Assembly (NCBI GenBank): GCA_964385465.1
Contig: CAYLPJ010000029.1
Location: forward strand, 11,617 to 75,616
Source: CAYLPJ01 sp964385465
Lineage (GTDB): Bacteria; Planctomycetota; Phycisphaerae; SM23-33
Length of the DNA: 64,000 nt
Direction: 5' to 3'
A program made the position numbers and the translations under genes. Below, one piece after another: positions 51,640 to 60,194 of this stretch; position 1 is the first letter of the stretch, and each line of letters begins with the position of its first letter. The notes under the pieces are model-generated. The model ran no database searches. It worked only from the letters and a program-made list of their open reading frames with translations, and was not told where the DNA came from.

Positions 51640-52521
51640 ATGGCCAGAGCGACTGTGGGCATCATCGGCGGCAGCGGCATGGGCGAGGCCCTCGCCGAGA
51701 CTCGGGGCGAATCCGTCTCCGTCGAGACGCCCTTCGGCAAACCCTCCAGCGAGCTGTTGCTGACCGAGTGGGAAGGCACCGGGATCGCGATCCTCAACCG
51801 CCACGGGGTCGGGCACGTGCTGAACCCGACGGCCGTCAACTACCGGGCGAACATCTATGCGCTGAAGTCGGTCGGGTGCACGCACGTGATCGCCTCGGGC
51901 GCGGTGGGCAGCCTGCGTGAGCACATCGAGCCGCGGCACCTGGTGATCCCCGACCAGGTCATCGACAAGACGGTGCACCGCGCGAGCACGTTCTTCGACG
52001 AGCACTTCGCCGCGCACGTCGAGTTCGCCCTGCCGTTCTGCCCCGTGCTCCGCAGGCACCTGCTGGGCTGCGCCGACGCCGTCGAGACCACCGTCCATGA
52101 CGGGGGCACCTACGTGTGCATGGAGGGTCCGGCTTTCTCCACCCGGGCCGAGAGCGAGATGCACCGCGCGTGGGGCGGCGACCTGATCGGCATGACGGCC
52201 ATGCCCGAGGCCAAGCTCGCCCGCGAGGCCGAGCTGGCCTACGCCCTGGTCTGCCTGCCCAGCGATTACGACTGCTGGCGCCCCACCCCCGAAGACCTCG
52301 ACCGCCACGAGCTGCTCAGGGAGATCATCGGCAACCTTTCGGCGGCGACGAAGAACGCCATCGGGCTGATCCGCGCTGCCCTGGCGAGCTTCGGCGAGAT
52401 CGCCGAGACCCCCTCTCCGGCGCATTCGGCCCTGGAGATGGGCATCTGGACCGGCCGCGACCATCTGGACGTGGACGCCGCCCGCGAGCGGTACGGCCTG
52501 CTGGTCGCCAAGCACTTGTAG
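51640..52521 (+). CDS. mtnP: S-methyl-5'-thioadenosine phosphorylase (MTAP/PNP family)
   Basis: 293 residues. TVGIIGGSGMG and TPFGKPSSELLL are the phosphate-binding start of the family. NRHGVGH, NYRANIYALKSVG, IASGAVGSL, MEGPAFSTRAES and LIGMTAMPEAKLAREAELAYA, the base-recognition loop, follow in order. It cleaves methylthioadenosine (or a purine nucleoside) with phosphate, in methionine salvage. The MTAP-type loop favours methylthioadenosine, but a purine nucleoside substrate cannot be excluded. It precedes purL. Confidence 0.92.
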   Translation: MARATVGIIGGSGMGEALAETRGESVSVETPFGKPSSELLLTEWEGTGIAILNRHGVGHVLNPTAVNYRANIYALKSVGCTHVIASGAVGSLREHIEPRHLVIPDQVIDKTVHRASTFFDEHFAAHVEFALPFCPVLRRHLLGCADAVETTVHDGGTYVCMEGPAFSTRAESEMHRAWGGDLIGMTAMPEAKLAREAELAYALVCLPSDYDCWRPTPEDLDRHELLREIIGNLSAATKNAIGLIRAALASFGEIAETPSPAHSALEMGIWTGRDHLDVDAARERYGLLVAKHL

Positions 52522-52552
52522 TCTCTGTCGGGCAACGACTTGCGCCCGCCCG

Positions 52553-52581
52553 TTGCCCTGTCGCTCCCGCTCCGCTAGAAT
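52553..52581 (+). promoter_or_regulatory. purL promoter
   Basis: TTGCCC at 52553-52558, a 17-base spacer, TAGAAT at 52576-52581; 43 bases before the ATG at 52625. Confidence 0.55.
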
Positions 52582-52624
52582 GCCCCACTTCGCAGGCATC
52601 CGGCGCACCACCAGGGAGCGAGGC

Positions 52625-55504
52625 ATGGTTCACCGCATCGAGGTCCGGCCGCGTGAGCAGTTCGGCGACCCGCACGCCGAGAGCATTCGCGGGCAGATCG
52701 GCGAGCTCGGCATCGACACCGTCGAGTCCGTCCGGTCGGCGAGGCTGTTCTTCCTCGCCGGCGAGCTGACCGACGAGCAGGCCGCTCGCGTCGCAGACAG
52801 GCTGCTCGCCGACCCCGTCTCCGAGACCCGCCACCTCGGTCAGAGCGACCCCGAGGGCGCCGCCGTTATCGAAGTCCACCTCAAGCCCGGCGTGATGGAC
52901 CCGGTGGCCGCGTCCGCCGAGCAGGCCATCGCCGAAATGGGCCTGAGCGTCTCGTCTGTCCGCACCGGCAGGCGGTACGAGCTGGCCGGCAGCGTCTCCG
53001 ACGCCGAGCGCGAGACCATCGCCCGCAAGTTGCTGGCCAACCCGGTCATCGAGGACATCCACTATGCCGCGCACACGCCGCCGGAGGTCCACGGTCACAC
53101 GTACGCGCTCCGCGTTGTCGAGGTCCCCATCCGCGAGCTCGACGACGCCGGGCTCGGCACGCTGTCGGACGACAACGAGATGTTCCTCAACCTCACCGAG
53201 ATGCGGTGCATTCAGGAGTACTACCGCCGCATCGGGCGCGAGCCGCGGGACGTCGAGCTGGAGACGCTGGCCCAGACGTGGTCGGAGCACTGCGTGCACA
53301 AGACGTTCCGCAGCGACGTGGTGGTCCGCGACCGCGGCGGGGCGGAGGTCGAGCGGTTCGAGAACCTCATCAAGTCCACGGTCTTCGCGGCCACGCGCGA
53401 GCTGGACAAGCCCTGGTGCCTGAACGTCTTCGAGGACAACGCCGGCGTGATAACCTTCGACGAGGATTACGGTGTGTGCTTCAAGGTCGAGACGCACAAC
53501 CACCCCTCGGCGATCGAGCCTTACGGCGGGGCGGCGACGGGCATCGGCGGCGTGGTCCGCGACCCGATGGGCACGGGCCTGGGCGCCCGCCCGGTGGCGA
53601 ACACGGACGTCTTCTGCTTCGGCCCGCCGGACATGCCGCTGGCCGACGTGCCCACCGGCGTGCTGCACCCCCGGCGCGTCATGCGGGGCGTGGTCGGCGG
53701 CGTGCGGGACTACGGCAACCGGATGGGCATTCCGACGGTCAACGGGGCGGTGTACTTTGACGAGCGGTACCTGGGCAACCCGCTGGTGTACTGCGGCACC
53801 GTAGGGATGCTGCCGATCGACAAATGCCGCAAGCGCCGTCCGAACCCCGGCGATGCGATCCTGGTCGTCGGCGGGCGGACAGGGCGGGACGGCATCCATG
53901 GGGCGACGTTCAGCAGCGGGGAGCTGACCCACGCCCACGAGACGGAGTTCTCCCACGCGGTGCAGATCGGCAACGCGATCACCGAGAAGAAGATGCTCGA
54001 CACGATCCTCCAGGCCCGCGACGCCGGGCTGTTCTCGTGCATCACCGACTGCGGCGCCGGCGGGCTCAGCAGCGCCGTCGGCGAGATGGGCGAGACCACC
54101 GGCGCGGAGGTCCATCTCGACCGCGTGCCACTGAAGTACGCCGGCCTGACCTACGCCGAGACGTGGATCTCAGAGGCCCAGGAACGCATGGTCCTCGCCG
54201 TGCCCCAGGAGAACGTCGAACGCATTCTCGACGTGTTCCGCGGCGAGAACGTCGAGGCCACCGTCATCGGGCACTATGGCACAGACGACCGCATGCTGCG
54301 GCTGTTTTACGACGGGCAGCTCGTCGGCGAACTGGAGATGGAGTTCCTCCACGACGGCTGCCCACGTCCGACCAAGGAAGCGGTCTACGAAAAGGCCGAA
54401 TCGCCCAGCCCCGCGATCCCCCCGGCCGACGACTACGGGCAGATGATCCTGGCGATCCTCGCGGCCCCGAACGTCGCCAGCAAGGAGTGGATCATCCGCC
54501 AGTACGATCACGAGGTGCAGGGCGGCAGTGCGGTCAAGCCGCTGGTGGGCGTCGGGGAGGACGGCCCCGGAGACGCCGCCGTGATCCGCCCGGTGCTCAG
54601 CAGCCGCAAGGGCGTGGCGATCTCCTGCGGGATGAACCCGAGGCTGGGGGACCTGGACGCCTACCAGAGCGCCCTGCACGCCGTGGACGAGACGCTGCGG
54701 AACAACGTGGCGGTCGGGGGCAACCTCGAACGCCTCGCGATCCTGGACAACTTCTGCTGGGGCAACTGCAACAAGCCCGATCGCATGGGCACGTTTGTCC
54801 AGGCCGCCAAGGCATGCCGCGACGCCGCCGTGGCCTACGGCACGCCGTTCATCTCGGGCAAGGACTCCCTCAACAACGAGTTCCAGACCGACACCGGCGA
54901 GACCATCGCCATCCCGCCGACGCTGCTGATCTCCGCGATCAGCGTGATCGACGACGTCGGCCGGTGCGTCACCGCCGACGCCAAGCAGGCCGGCAACACG
55001 CTGCTGCTGCTGGGGCGGACCGACCCGCGGATGGGTGGCAGCCACGCCTTGCTGGCCGCCGGGCTGGAGACCGGCAACGACGTGCCGCCCGTGGACCTCC
55101 AGACCAATCTCCGCGTGATGCGGGCGGTCCAGCAGGCCATCGAGGCCGGCTGCGTGCGGGCCTGCCACGACCTCAGCGAGGGCGGCCTGGCCGTCGCGGC
55201 CGCCGAGATGGCCTTCAGCGGCGGGCTCGGAGTCGAGCTGGACCTCTCGGCCATGCCCGCCGTCGACGGCGAGGCCCTGCCCGCCGCGGCGAAGCTGTTC
55301 GGCGAGTCGGCCGGGCGATTCCTCGTCGAGGTGCCGGCCACCACGTACGACGCCTTCCTCCGCATCGTCGCCGACTGCCCCTTCGCAGAGCTCGGCAAGG
55401 TGACCGACACGGGGCGGATCGTCCTGGCCGACGGCGGGGGGACGCTCGCCGACGTCCCCGCCGCCGACGCCAGGGCCGCCTGGCAGGGCACCTTCGACTG
55501 GTAG
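52625..55504 (+). CDS. purL: Phosphoribosylformylglycinamidine synthase PurL with two N-terminal PurS-like domains
   Basis: 959 residues; ATG at 52625 preceded by GGGAGCGAGG. Residues about 1-72 and 79-150 are two PurS-like repeats: SIRGQIGELGIDTVESVRSA then LADPVSETRHLG, against SAEQAIAEMGLSVSSVRTGR then LANPVIEDIHYA. From about residue 183 the PurL core follows (LAQTWSEHCVHKTFR, FKVETHNHPSAIEPYGGAATGIGG, FISGKDSLNNEF). Family knowledge: PurS, PurL and PurQ form the FGAM synthase complex, and PurS is normally a separate protein of about 80 residues. purQ lies one gene downstream, so the complex is complete. Purine biosynthesis, cytoplasm. Confidence 0.94.
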   Translation: MVHRIEVRPREQFGDPHAESIRGQIGELGIDTVESVRSARLFFLAGELTDEQAARVADRLLADPVSETRHLGQSDPEGAAVIEVHLKPGVMDPVAASAEQAIAEMGLSVSSVRTGRRYELAGSVSDAERETIARKLLANPVIEDIHYAAHTPPEVHGHTYALRVVEVPIRELDDAGLGTLSDDNEMFLNLTEMRCIQEYYRRIGREPRDVELETLAQTWSEHCVHKTFRSDVVVRDRGGAEVERFENLIKSTVFAATRELDKPWCLNVFEDNAGVITFDEDYGVCFKVETHNHPSAIEPYGGAATGIGGVVRDPMGTGLGARPVANTDVFCFGPPDMPLADVPTGVLHPRRVMRGVVGGVRDYGNRMGIPTVNGAVYFDERYLGNPLVYCGTVGMLPIDKCRKRRPNPGDAILVVGGRTGRDGIHGATFSSGELTHAHETEFSHAVQIGNAITEKKMLDTILQARDAGLFSCITDCGAGGLSSAVGEMGETTGAEVHLDRVPLKYAGLTYAETWISEAQERMVLAVPQENVERILDVFRGENVEATVIGHYGTDDRMLRLFYDGQLVGELEMEFLHDGCPRPTKEAVYEKAESPSPAIPPADDYGQMILAILAAPNVASKEWIIRQYDHEVQGGSAVKPLVGVGEDGPGDAAVIRPVLSSRKGVAISCGMNPRLGDLDAYQSALHAVDETLRNNVAVGGNLERLAILDNFCWGNCNKPDRMGTFVQAAKACRDAAVAYGTPFISGKDSLNNEFQTDTGETIAIPPTLLISAISVIDDVGRCVTADAKQAGNTLLLLGRTDPRMGGSHALLAAGLETGNDVPPVDLQTNLRVMRAVQQAIEAGCVRACHDLSEGGLAVAAAEMAFSGGLGVELDLSAMPAVDGEALPAAAKLFGESAGRFLVEVPATTYDAFLRIVADCPFAELGKVTDTGRIVLADGGGTLADVPAADARAAWQGTFDW

Positions 55505-55527
55505 ACTTCCCGGAGCCGCGGCAACCC

Positions 55528-56766
55528 ATGAGCAGCGACGCGACAACCCATTGCCCCGCCCGGCCGATCACCTCCGGTCCGAAGCACCACTGGTTCGGTT
55601 ACTACGACAAGCACCAGTTCGACTCGACGGGGCGCTACGTGCTGGGCATGGAGGTCGGCTTCGAGCACCGCAGCCCGACCGCCGACGACTTCATCCGCGT
55701 GGGCATGATCGACCTGGCCGACGGGGACGCCTGGACCGAGCTGGGCACGAGCAACGCCTGGTGCTGGCAGCAGGGGTGCATGCTCCAGTGGTTGCCCGGC
55801 AGCGAGACCGAGGTGATCTGGAACGATCGCATGGACGGGCGCTTCGTCTGCCACGTGATGGATGTGACCAACGGCAACTGCCGCACGCTCGGCGCGCCGG
55901 TCTACACGCTGGCGTCCGCGGCGGCGGGGGGCGTGGACGTGGACTTCGCACGCGAGGAGGACGCCAGGGCCGACGGCGCCAAGGCCATCGGGCTGGACTT
56001 TGCCCGCACCGGCTGGCTGAGGCCCGGCTACGGCTACGCCGCCGCCGACCCCACGCGCGACGACCCGGCACCGGCTGACAGCGGCATCTACCGGCTGGAC
56101 CTGGCCACCGGCGAGGCCGAGACACTCCTCACCATCGCGCAGATCGCCGCGTTCGAGAGCCCGCACTACGACCCGGCAGGTCAGTTCCATTGGGTCAACC
56201 ACCTGCTGTTAAGCCCGTCCGGCCGGCGGTTTGTCTTCCTGCACCGCTCGCGGGCCGTCGGCGGCTCCGGCGGGTTCGCCACGCGGATGTTCACCGCGGC
56301 CGCCGACGGTTCGGACCTGCGGCTGATCGACGATCACGGCGGCATGTCGCACTTCATCTGGCGTGACGAGAAGACCATCCTCGCCTGGGCGCGCCGCCCG
56401 GCCTGCGGCAGCGCGTTCTACCTCTTCGACGAGCGGACCGGCGAGGCCGAGCCGGTCGGACTCGGCCAGATGACCCGAAACGGCCACTGCTCCTGCCTGC
56501 CCGCCCCGCACGGCGACTGGGTGCTCAACGACACGTATCCGGCCGGCCCGGACGACCGCGGACAGGAGCTCTATCTCTACCACGTGCCCACCGGCCGCCG
56601 CGTGGAGATCGGCCGCTTCGTCTCCCCGCCGGAATACACCGGAGAGTGGCGCTGCGACCTCCACCCCCGCGCCGACCGGAAGGGGACGCGCGTTTGCTTC
56701 GACTCCCCTCACGCCGGCAGCGGCCGGCAGATGTACGTCGCCGATATCACGGACCTGATCGACTGA
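55528..56766 (+). CDS. TolB-like/oligogalacturonate-lyase-like beta-propeller protein
   Basis: 412 residues. Several blades have the WD40/TolB-like pattern, for example HWFGYYDKHQFDSTGRYVLG, EVIWNDRMDGRFVCHVMDV, HLLLSPSGRRFVFLH and WVLNDTYPAGPDDRGQELY. His residues around YYDKHQF, WVNHLLLS and LHPRADRKG recall the metal site of oligogalacturonate lyase-type propellers. No signal peptide, so cytoplasmic. It is placed between purL and purQ with gaps of 23 and 18 bases, so it is in their operon. Role unknown; a lyase activity is only a guess. Confidence 0.72.
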   Translation: MSSDATTHCPARPITSGPKHHWFGYYDKHQFDSTGRYVLGMEVGFEHRSPTADDFIRVGMIDLADGDAWTELGTSNAWCWQQGCMLQWLPGSETEVIWNDRMDGRFVCHVMDVTNGNCRTLGAPVYTLASAAAGGVDVDFAREEDARADGAKAIGLDFARTGWLRPGYGYAAADPTRDDPAPADSGIYRLDLATGEAETLLTIAQIAAFESPHYDPAGQFHWVNHLLLSPSGRRFVFLHRSRAVGGSGGFATRMFTAAADGSDLRLIDDHGGMSHFIWRDEKTILAWARRPACGSAFYLFDERTGEAEPVGLGQMTRNGHCSCLPAPHGDWVLNDTYPAGPDDRGQELYLYHVPTGRRVEIGRFVSPPEYTGEWRCDLHPRADRKGTRVCFDSPHAGSGRQMYVADITDLID

Positions 56767-56784
56767 CCCATCGAAGGTGAACCG

Positions 56785-57570
56785 ATGGCCACACCGAACG
56801 CTCTGGTGCTTCGAACCGCCGGGACCAACTGCGACCGCGAGACCGTCTACGCCCTCGAGCAGGCGGGCTTCCAGGCCGAACGCGGGCACGTCTTCCGCTT
56901 CATGGAGGACCCGACGGCCCTGCGGGCCTATCAGTTCCTCGTCGTGCCCGGAGGCTTCAGCTACGGCGACGACGTCGCGGCCGGGAAGATCCTCGCCAAC
57001 GAGCTCGTTCACCGCCTCGCCGAGGAGCTCAACGCGTTCGTCGCGGCGGGCAAGCTGGTGCTGGGCATCTGCAACGGCTTCCAGGTGCTGGTCAAGAGCG
57101 GGCTGCTGCCCTGGGCGCACGTGGACGCCTCGGCCGTGCAGAACGACGTGACGCTCGCGTGGAACGACTCGGCCCGCTTCGAGGAGCGGTGGGTTCACCT
57201 TCGCGCCGACAGCGAGCGGTGCGTGTTCCTCCCGCCGGGGGAGGTCCTCGCCCTCCCGGTCGCCCACGGGGAGGGCAAGTTCGTCCCGCGCGACGGCGAA
57301 GTGATGGCGCGCCTGCGCGACGGCGACCAGGTGGCGCTGCGGTACGTCAACCGCGACGGCCGGCCCGGCGAATACCCGATCAACCCCAACGGCAGCGTGG
57401 ACGACGTCGCCGGCATCTGCGACCCGTCCGGACGCGTGCTGGGGCTCATGCCGCACCCCGAGCGGTTCGTCGACCTGACGCACCACCCCCGGTGGACCCG
57501 CGGCGGCATCGGCCGCGCCGACGGGCGGCTGTTCTTCGAGCGCGCGCGGGCGCACCTCGACCGGGCGTGA
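56785..57570 (+). CDS. purQ: Phosphoribosylformylglycinamidine synthase subunit PurQ
   Basis: 261 residues. Class I glutamine amidotransferase: TAGTNCDRET, VVPGGFSYGDDVAAG, nucleophile C96 in LGICNGFQVL and the His/Glu pair in LMPHPERFVD. It releases ammonia from glutamine for PurL. It lies in the purL operon after the propeller gene; GAAGGTG precedes the ATG. Confidence 0.96.
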   Translation: MATPNALVLRTAGTNCDRETVYALEQAGFQAERGHVFRFMEDPTALRAYQFLVVPGGFSYGDDVAAGKILANELVHRLAEELNAFVAAGKLVLGICNGFQVLVKSGLLPWAHVDASAVQNDVTLAWNDSARFEERWVHLRADSERCVFLPPGEVLALPVAHGEGKFVPRDGEVMARLRDGDQVALRYVNRDGRPGEYPINPNGSVDDVAGICDPSGRVLGLMPHPERFVDLTHHPRWTRGGIGRADGRLFFERARAHLDRA

Positions 57571-57587
57571 GCCGCAAGACTCCCTCC

Positions 57588-57615
57588 TTGACCCGGGGGA
57601 CCGAACCCGTAAGAT
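57588..57615 (+). promoter_or_regulatory. Promoter for the zinc-ribbon gene
   Basis: TTGACC at 57588-57593, a 16-base spacer, TAAGAT at 57610-57615; 37 bases before the ATG at 57653. Confidence 0.5.
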
Positions 57616-57652
57616 AACCCCCGGACGCGCCGCGGTTCACAAGGATGGTGCC

Positions 57653-58492
57653 ATGATCCACTACCGGTGTAGCCAATGTCGGACGGTCCTGCGTGCGGAT
57701 GACTCCGAGCGGGGGCAAGAGCAGAAGTGCCCCAAGTGCGGGGCGATGAACGCCATCCCCGGGGGGCCGCGCGGCGCCGCGAAGAAGCGCAAGCGGAAGA
57801 AGCCGGCCGAGGAAGAGAAGGGTTCCGGGAACCTGGCCCTCCGCGTGGTGCTCTGGGGCGGTCTGGCCGCGGCGGTCTTCGCCACCATCTTTCTCTACTT
57901 CCACTACCGCAACCGCATGCCGCCCGAGCAGGAGGCCACGATGGTCTTCGTGCCCCGGCTTCAGGAGTACGCCGATACCAGCGGTATGAAGGAGGTCCCC
58001 GGGGATCATCCTCACGCCCCCTACGTCGTCGGCGAGGTGGCCATGGTCAACCGCGTGGCGCCGGAGACGTTCGAAGCCTTCGAGCGCGATCCCAAGGCCG
58101 AGTCCCCCACGGCCAGCCAGTCGCCGGACGGGCGGTACGTCGGTATCAACTGGGTGGAGTTCTCGAAGCTGCCCGAGGAGTACCGCGCGGCGAACCCCGA
58201 GGAGGTCGAGTGCGTCATCTGCCTCGACTGGAGCCACGTCGAGATCCCCAACCCCCGCAAGGGTGGGGTCCCCGGTAGACAGCTCATCTGCGAGGTCGTC
58301 CTCGTCGACTGGAACCGCTCGCTGATCACCGGCCGGAAGAAGATTCGCGGCGGCCGGCCCGTTCCCCCGCAGGTCAGCGGCGGGCTGTCCTTCGGCTCCC
58401 GGCCCACCGACGAGATCATCGAGTACATCACCGGCTGCAAACGCATGTACAACGACATCACCGGGCAACTGACCGACTACAAGCCCGAGTAG
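57653..58492 (+). CDS. Zinc-ribbon membrane protein of unknown function
   Basis: 279 residues. The N-terminus is a C-x2-C ... C-x2-C zinc ribbon (YRCSQCRTVLRA and QKCPKCGAMNAIPG). A basic stretch (KKRKRKKPAEEE) and one membrane helix (ALRVVLWGGLAAAVFATIFLYF) follow. The outer domain of about 180 residues has no motif I know. Zinc-ribbon-plus-helix N-termini are common in planctomycete hypothetical proteins. It follows purQ with its own promoter. Confidence 0.75.
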   Translation: MIHYRCSQCRTVLRADDSERGQEQKCPKCGAMNAIPGGPRGAAKKRKRKKPAEEEKGSGNLALRVVLWGGLAAAVFATIFLYFHYRNRMPPEQEATMVFVPRLQEYADTSGMKEVPGDHPHAPYVVGEVAMVNRVAPETFEAFERDPKAESPTASQSPDGRYVGINWVEFSKLPEEYRAANPEEVECVICLDWSHVEIPNPRKGGVPGRQLICEVVLVDWNRSLITGRKKIRGGRPVPPQVSGGLSFGSRPTDEIIEYITGCKRMYNDITGQLTDYKPE

Positions 58493-58571
58493 GGGACTCC
58501 GCAGGGGGTGATCGCGGCCGGTTCTCCTGGAGACCCGCGCAGCTCCGCGAGCGCGAACCGCCCCGACGCGT

Positions 58572-60194
58572 TCAGTCCCGTTTCTGCGAAAGCGCCCGTA
58601 CCCGCTCCCAAGGCAGGACGTGGCAGCGGCGGGCCCATCCGTCGTAGGCGGCCGACATCTCCGCGACGCGCGGTGCGTTGGCTTCGGCCAGGTCGTTGAG
58701 TTCCGTGCGGTCGGCGTCCATGTCATACAGCTCCCACTGCCGCCGCTCCCAGCGGCTGACGAGCTTCCAGTTGCCCATCCGCACCGCGCAGTTGCCCTCG
58801 TGCTCCCAGAAGATCGGCTGCTCGCGCCGCCACGGTCCGCCGGTCAGCGCCGCCGCGAAGCTCTCCCCGGCCGGCGGCTCGATGGCCCGGCCCTGGAATT
58901 CCCGCGGATACGCCGCGCCGCAGACGTCCAGGACCGTCGCAACGATGTCCACCACGTGCGCGGGCTGGTGGTTCAGCCCCCCGGCCGCCTGGCCGGACTC
59001 GATGTGCCCGGGCCAACTTGCGACGAACGGCGTGGCGATCCCGCCCTCGTGCACCCAGTGCTTGAACAGCCGGAACGGCGCGTTGGAGACGTTCGCCCAC
59101 GGCAGGCCGTAGCTCTGGAACGTCTCCGGCCCGCCGGGCTCGAGGCCGACGACATTGCCCACCCGTACCGGCTTCCCGTCGCGGGTGGTCGGCAGCTCCA
59201 TGTCGTTCCAGCCGTTCTCGCGGAGGAACTCCGCCGACCCGCCGTTGTCGCTGAGGAACATCACCAGCGTGTCCCGCTCGACGCCGAGTGTCCGCAGGCG
59301 CTCCAGCAGTCGCCCGACGTTGCGGTCCACGCAGTGCACCTGGGCGGCGTAGACGGCCATGCGGCTGTCGTGCCAGTCCTGCTGGGACATCTCCGCCCAC
59401 GGCGGGGCGTCCTCGTCCCGCGGGGAGATGGCCCAGCGGTCGCTCAGCACGCCCATGCCCTTGAGCCGTTCGTGCCTTTCCGTTCGGGCGGCGTCCCAGC
59501 CCTCGCGGTAGCGCCCGCGATACTGCTCGATGTCCGCCTCGTGGGCGTGCAGGGGCCAGTGCGGGGCGTTGTAGCAGACGTGCAGGAAGAACGGCTGGCC
59601 GTCGGCGACGGCGACGTCCATCATCTCCAGCGCCGCGTCGGTGTACGCGTCGGTCGTGTAGAACGGCTCGTGCTCGCCGAGGTGGACGAAGTCGTGATTC
59701 CGCATCAGCGGGCTCGGGAAGAAGTAGCTGCCTCCGCCCGGGATGCCGTACCACTCGTCGAACCCCCGGTCCGGCGGCAGCGGCTTGGCCGGGTCGTGCG
59801 GCCGCCAGGCTCCCGTGCCCGGCCGGCGCGGCCACCACCCGCCGACGTGCCACTTGCCCGTGATCAGCGTCCGGTATCCAGCCTCCCGCAGCGCCTCGCC
59901 GACGGTGACGCAACGGTCGTTGAGAAATCCCCGGTAGCCCGGCTCGCCGCGGTCGCCGAGCATGTCGCCCACGCCCGCCTGGTGGGGGTACAGCCCGGTG
60001 AGAATGCTCGCCCGCGTCGGGCAGCACCGCCCGCAGTTGTACATCTGCGTGAACCGGATGCCCCGCGCGGCCAAGCCGTCCAGATGCGGCGTGGCCACCT
60101 CCCCCCCGAAGCAGCCGATGTCCGAGTACCCCATGTCGTCGCAGAGAATCAGCACCACGTTCGGACGCTTGCCTTCCGTTCGCTCATCGGCCAT
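58572..60194 (-). CDS. Sulfatase (formylglycine type), no signal peptide
   Basis: 540 residues. PNVVLILCDDMGYSDIGCFGG holds the metal Asp pair (D19, D20); C57-C-P-T-R (57-61) followed by ASILTG is the formylglycine motif. GKWHVGGWW, LSDNGGS and LGEHEPFYTTDAYTD continue the family pattern. The start codon lies inside polX (11-base overlap) and no export signal precedes the fold, so it should stay in the cytoplasm, unlike the Tat sulfatase at 4843. Substrate unknown. Confidence 0.9.
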   Translation of the reverse strand: MADERTEGKRPNVVLILCDDMGYSDIGCFGGEVATPHLDGLAARGIRFTQMYNCGRCCPTRASILTGLYPHQAGVGDMLGDRGEPGYRGFLNDRCVTVGEALREAGYRTLITGKWHVGGWWPRRPGTGAWRPHDPAKPLPPDRGFDEWYGIPGGGSYFFPSPLMRNHDFVHLGEHEPFYTTDAYTDAALEMMDVAVADGQPFFLHVCYNAPHWPLHAHEADIEQYRGRYREGWDAARTERHERLKGMGVLSDRWAISPRDEDAPPWAEMSQQDWHDSRMAVYAAQVHCVDRNVGRLLERLRTLGVERDTLVMFLSDNGGSAEFLRENGWNDMELPTTRDGKPVRVGNVVGLEPGGPETFQSYGLPWANVSNAPFRLFKHWVHEGGIATPFVASWPGHIESGQAAGGLNHQPAHVVDIVATVLDVCGAAYPREFQGRAIEPPAGESFAAALTGGPWRREQPIFWEHEGNCAVRMGNWKLVSRWERRQWELYDMDADRTELNDLAEANAPRVAEMSAAYDGWARRCHVLPWERVRALSQKRD

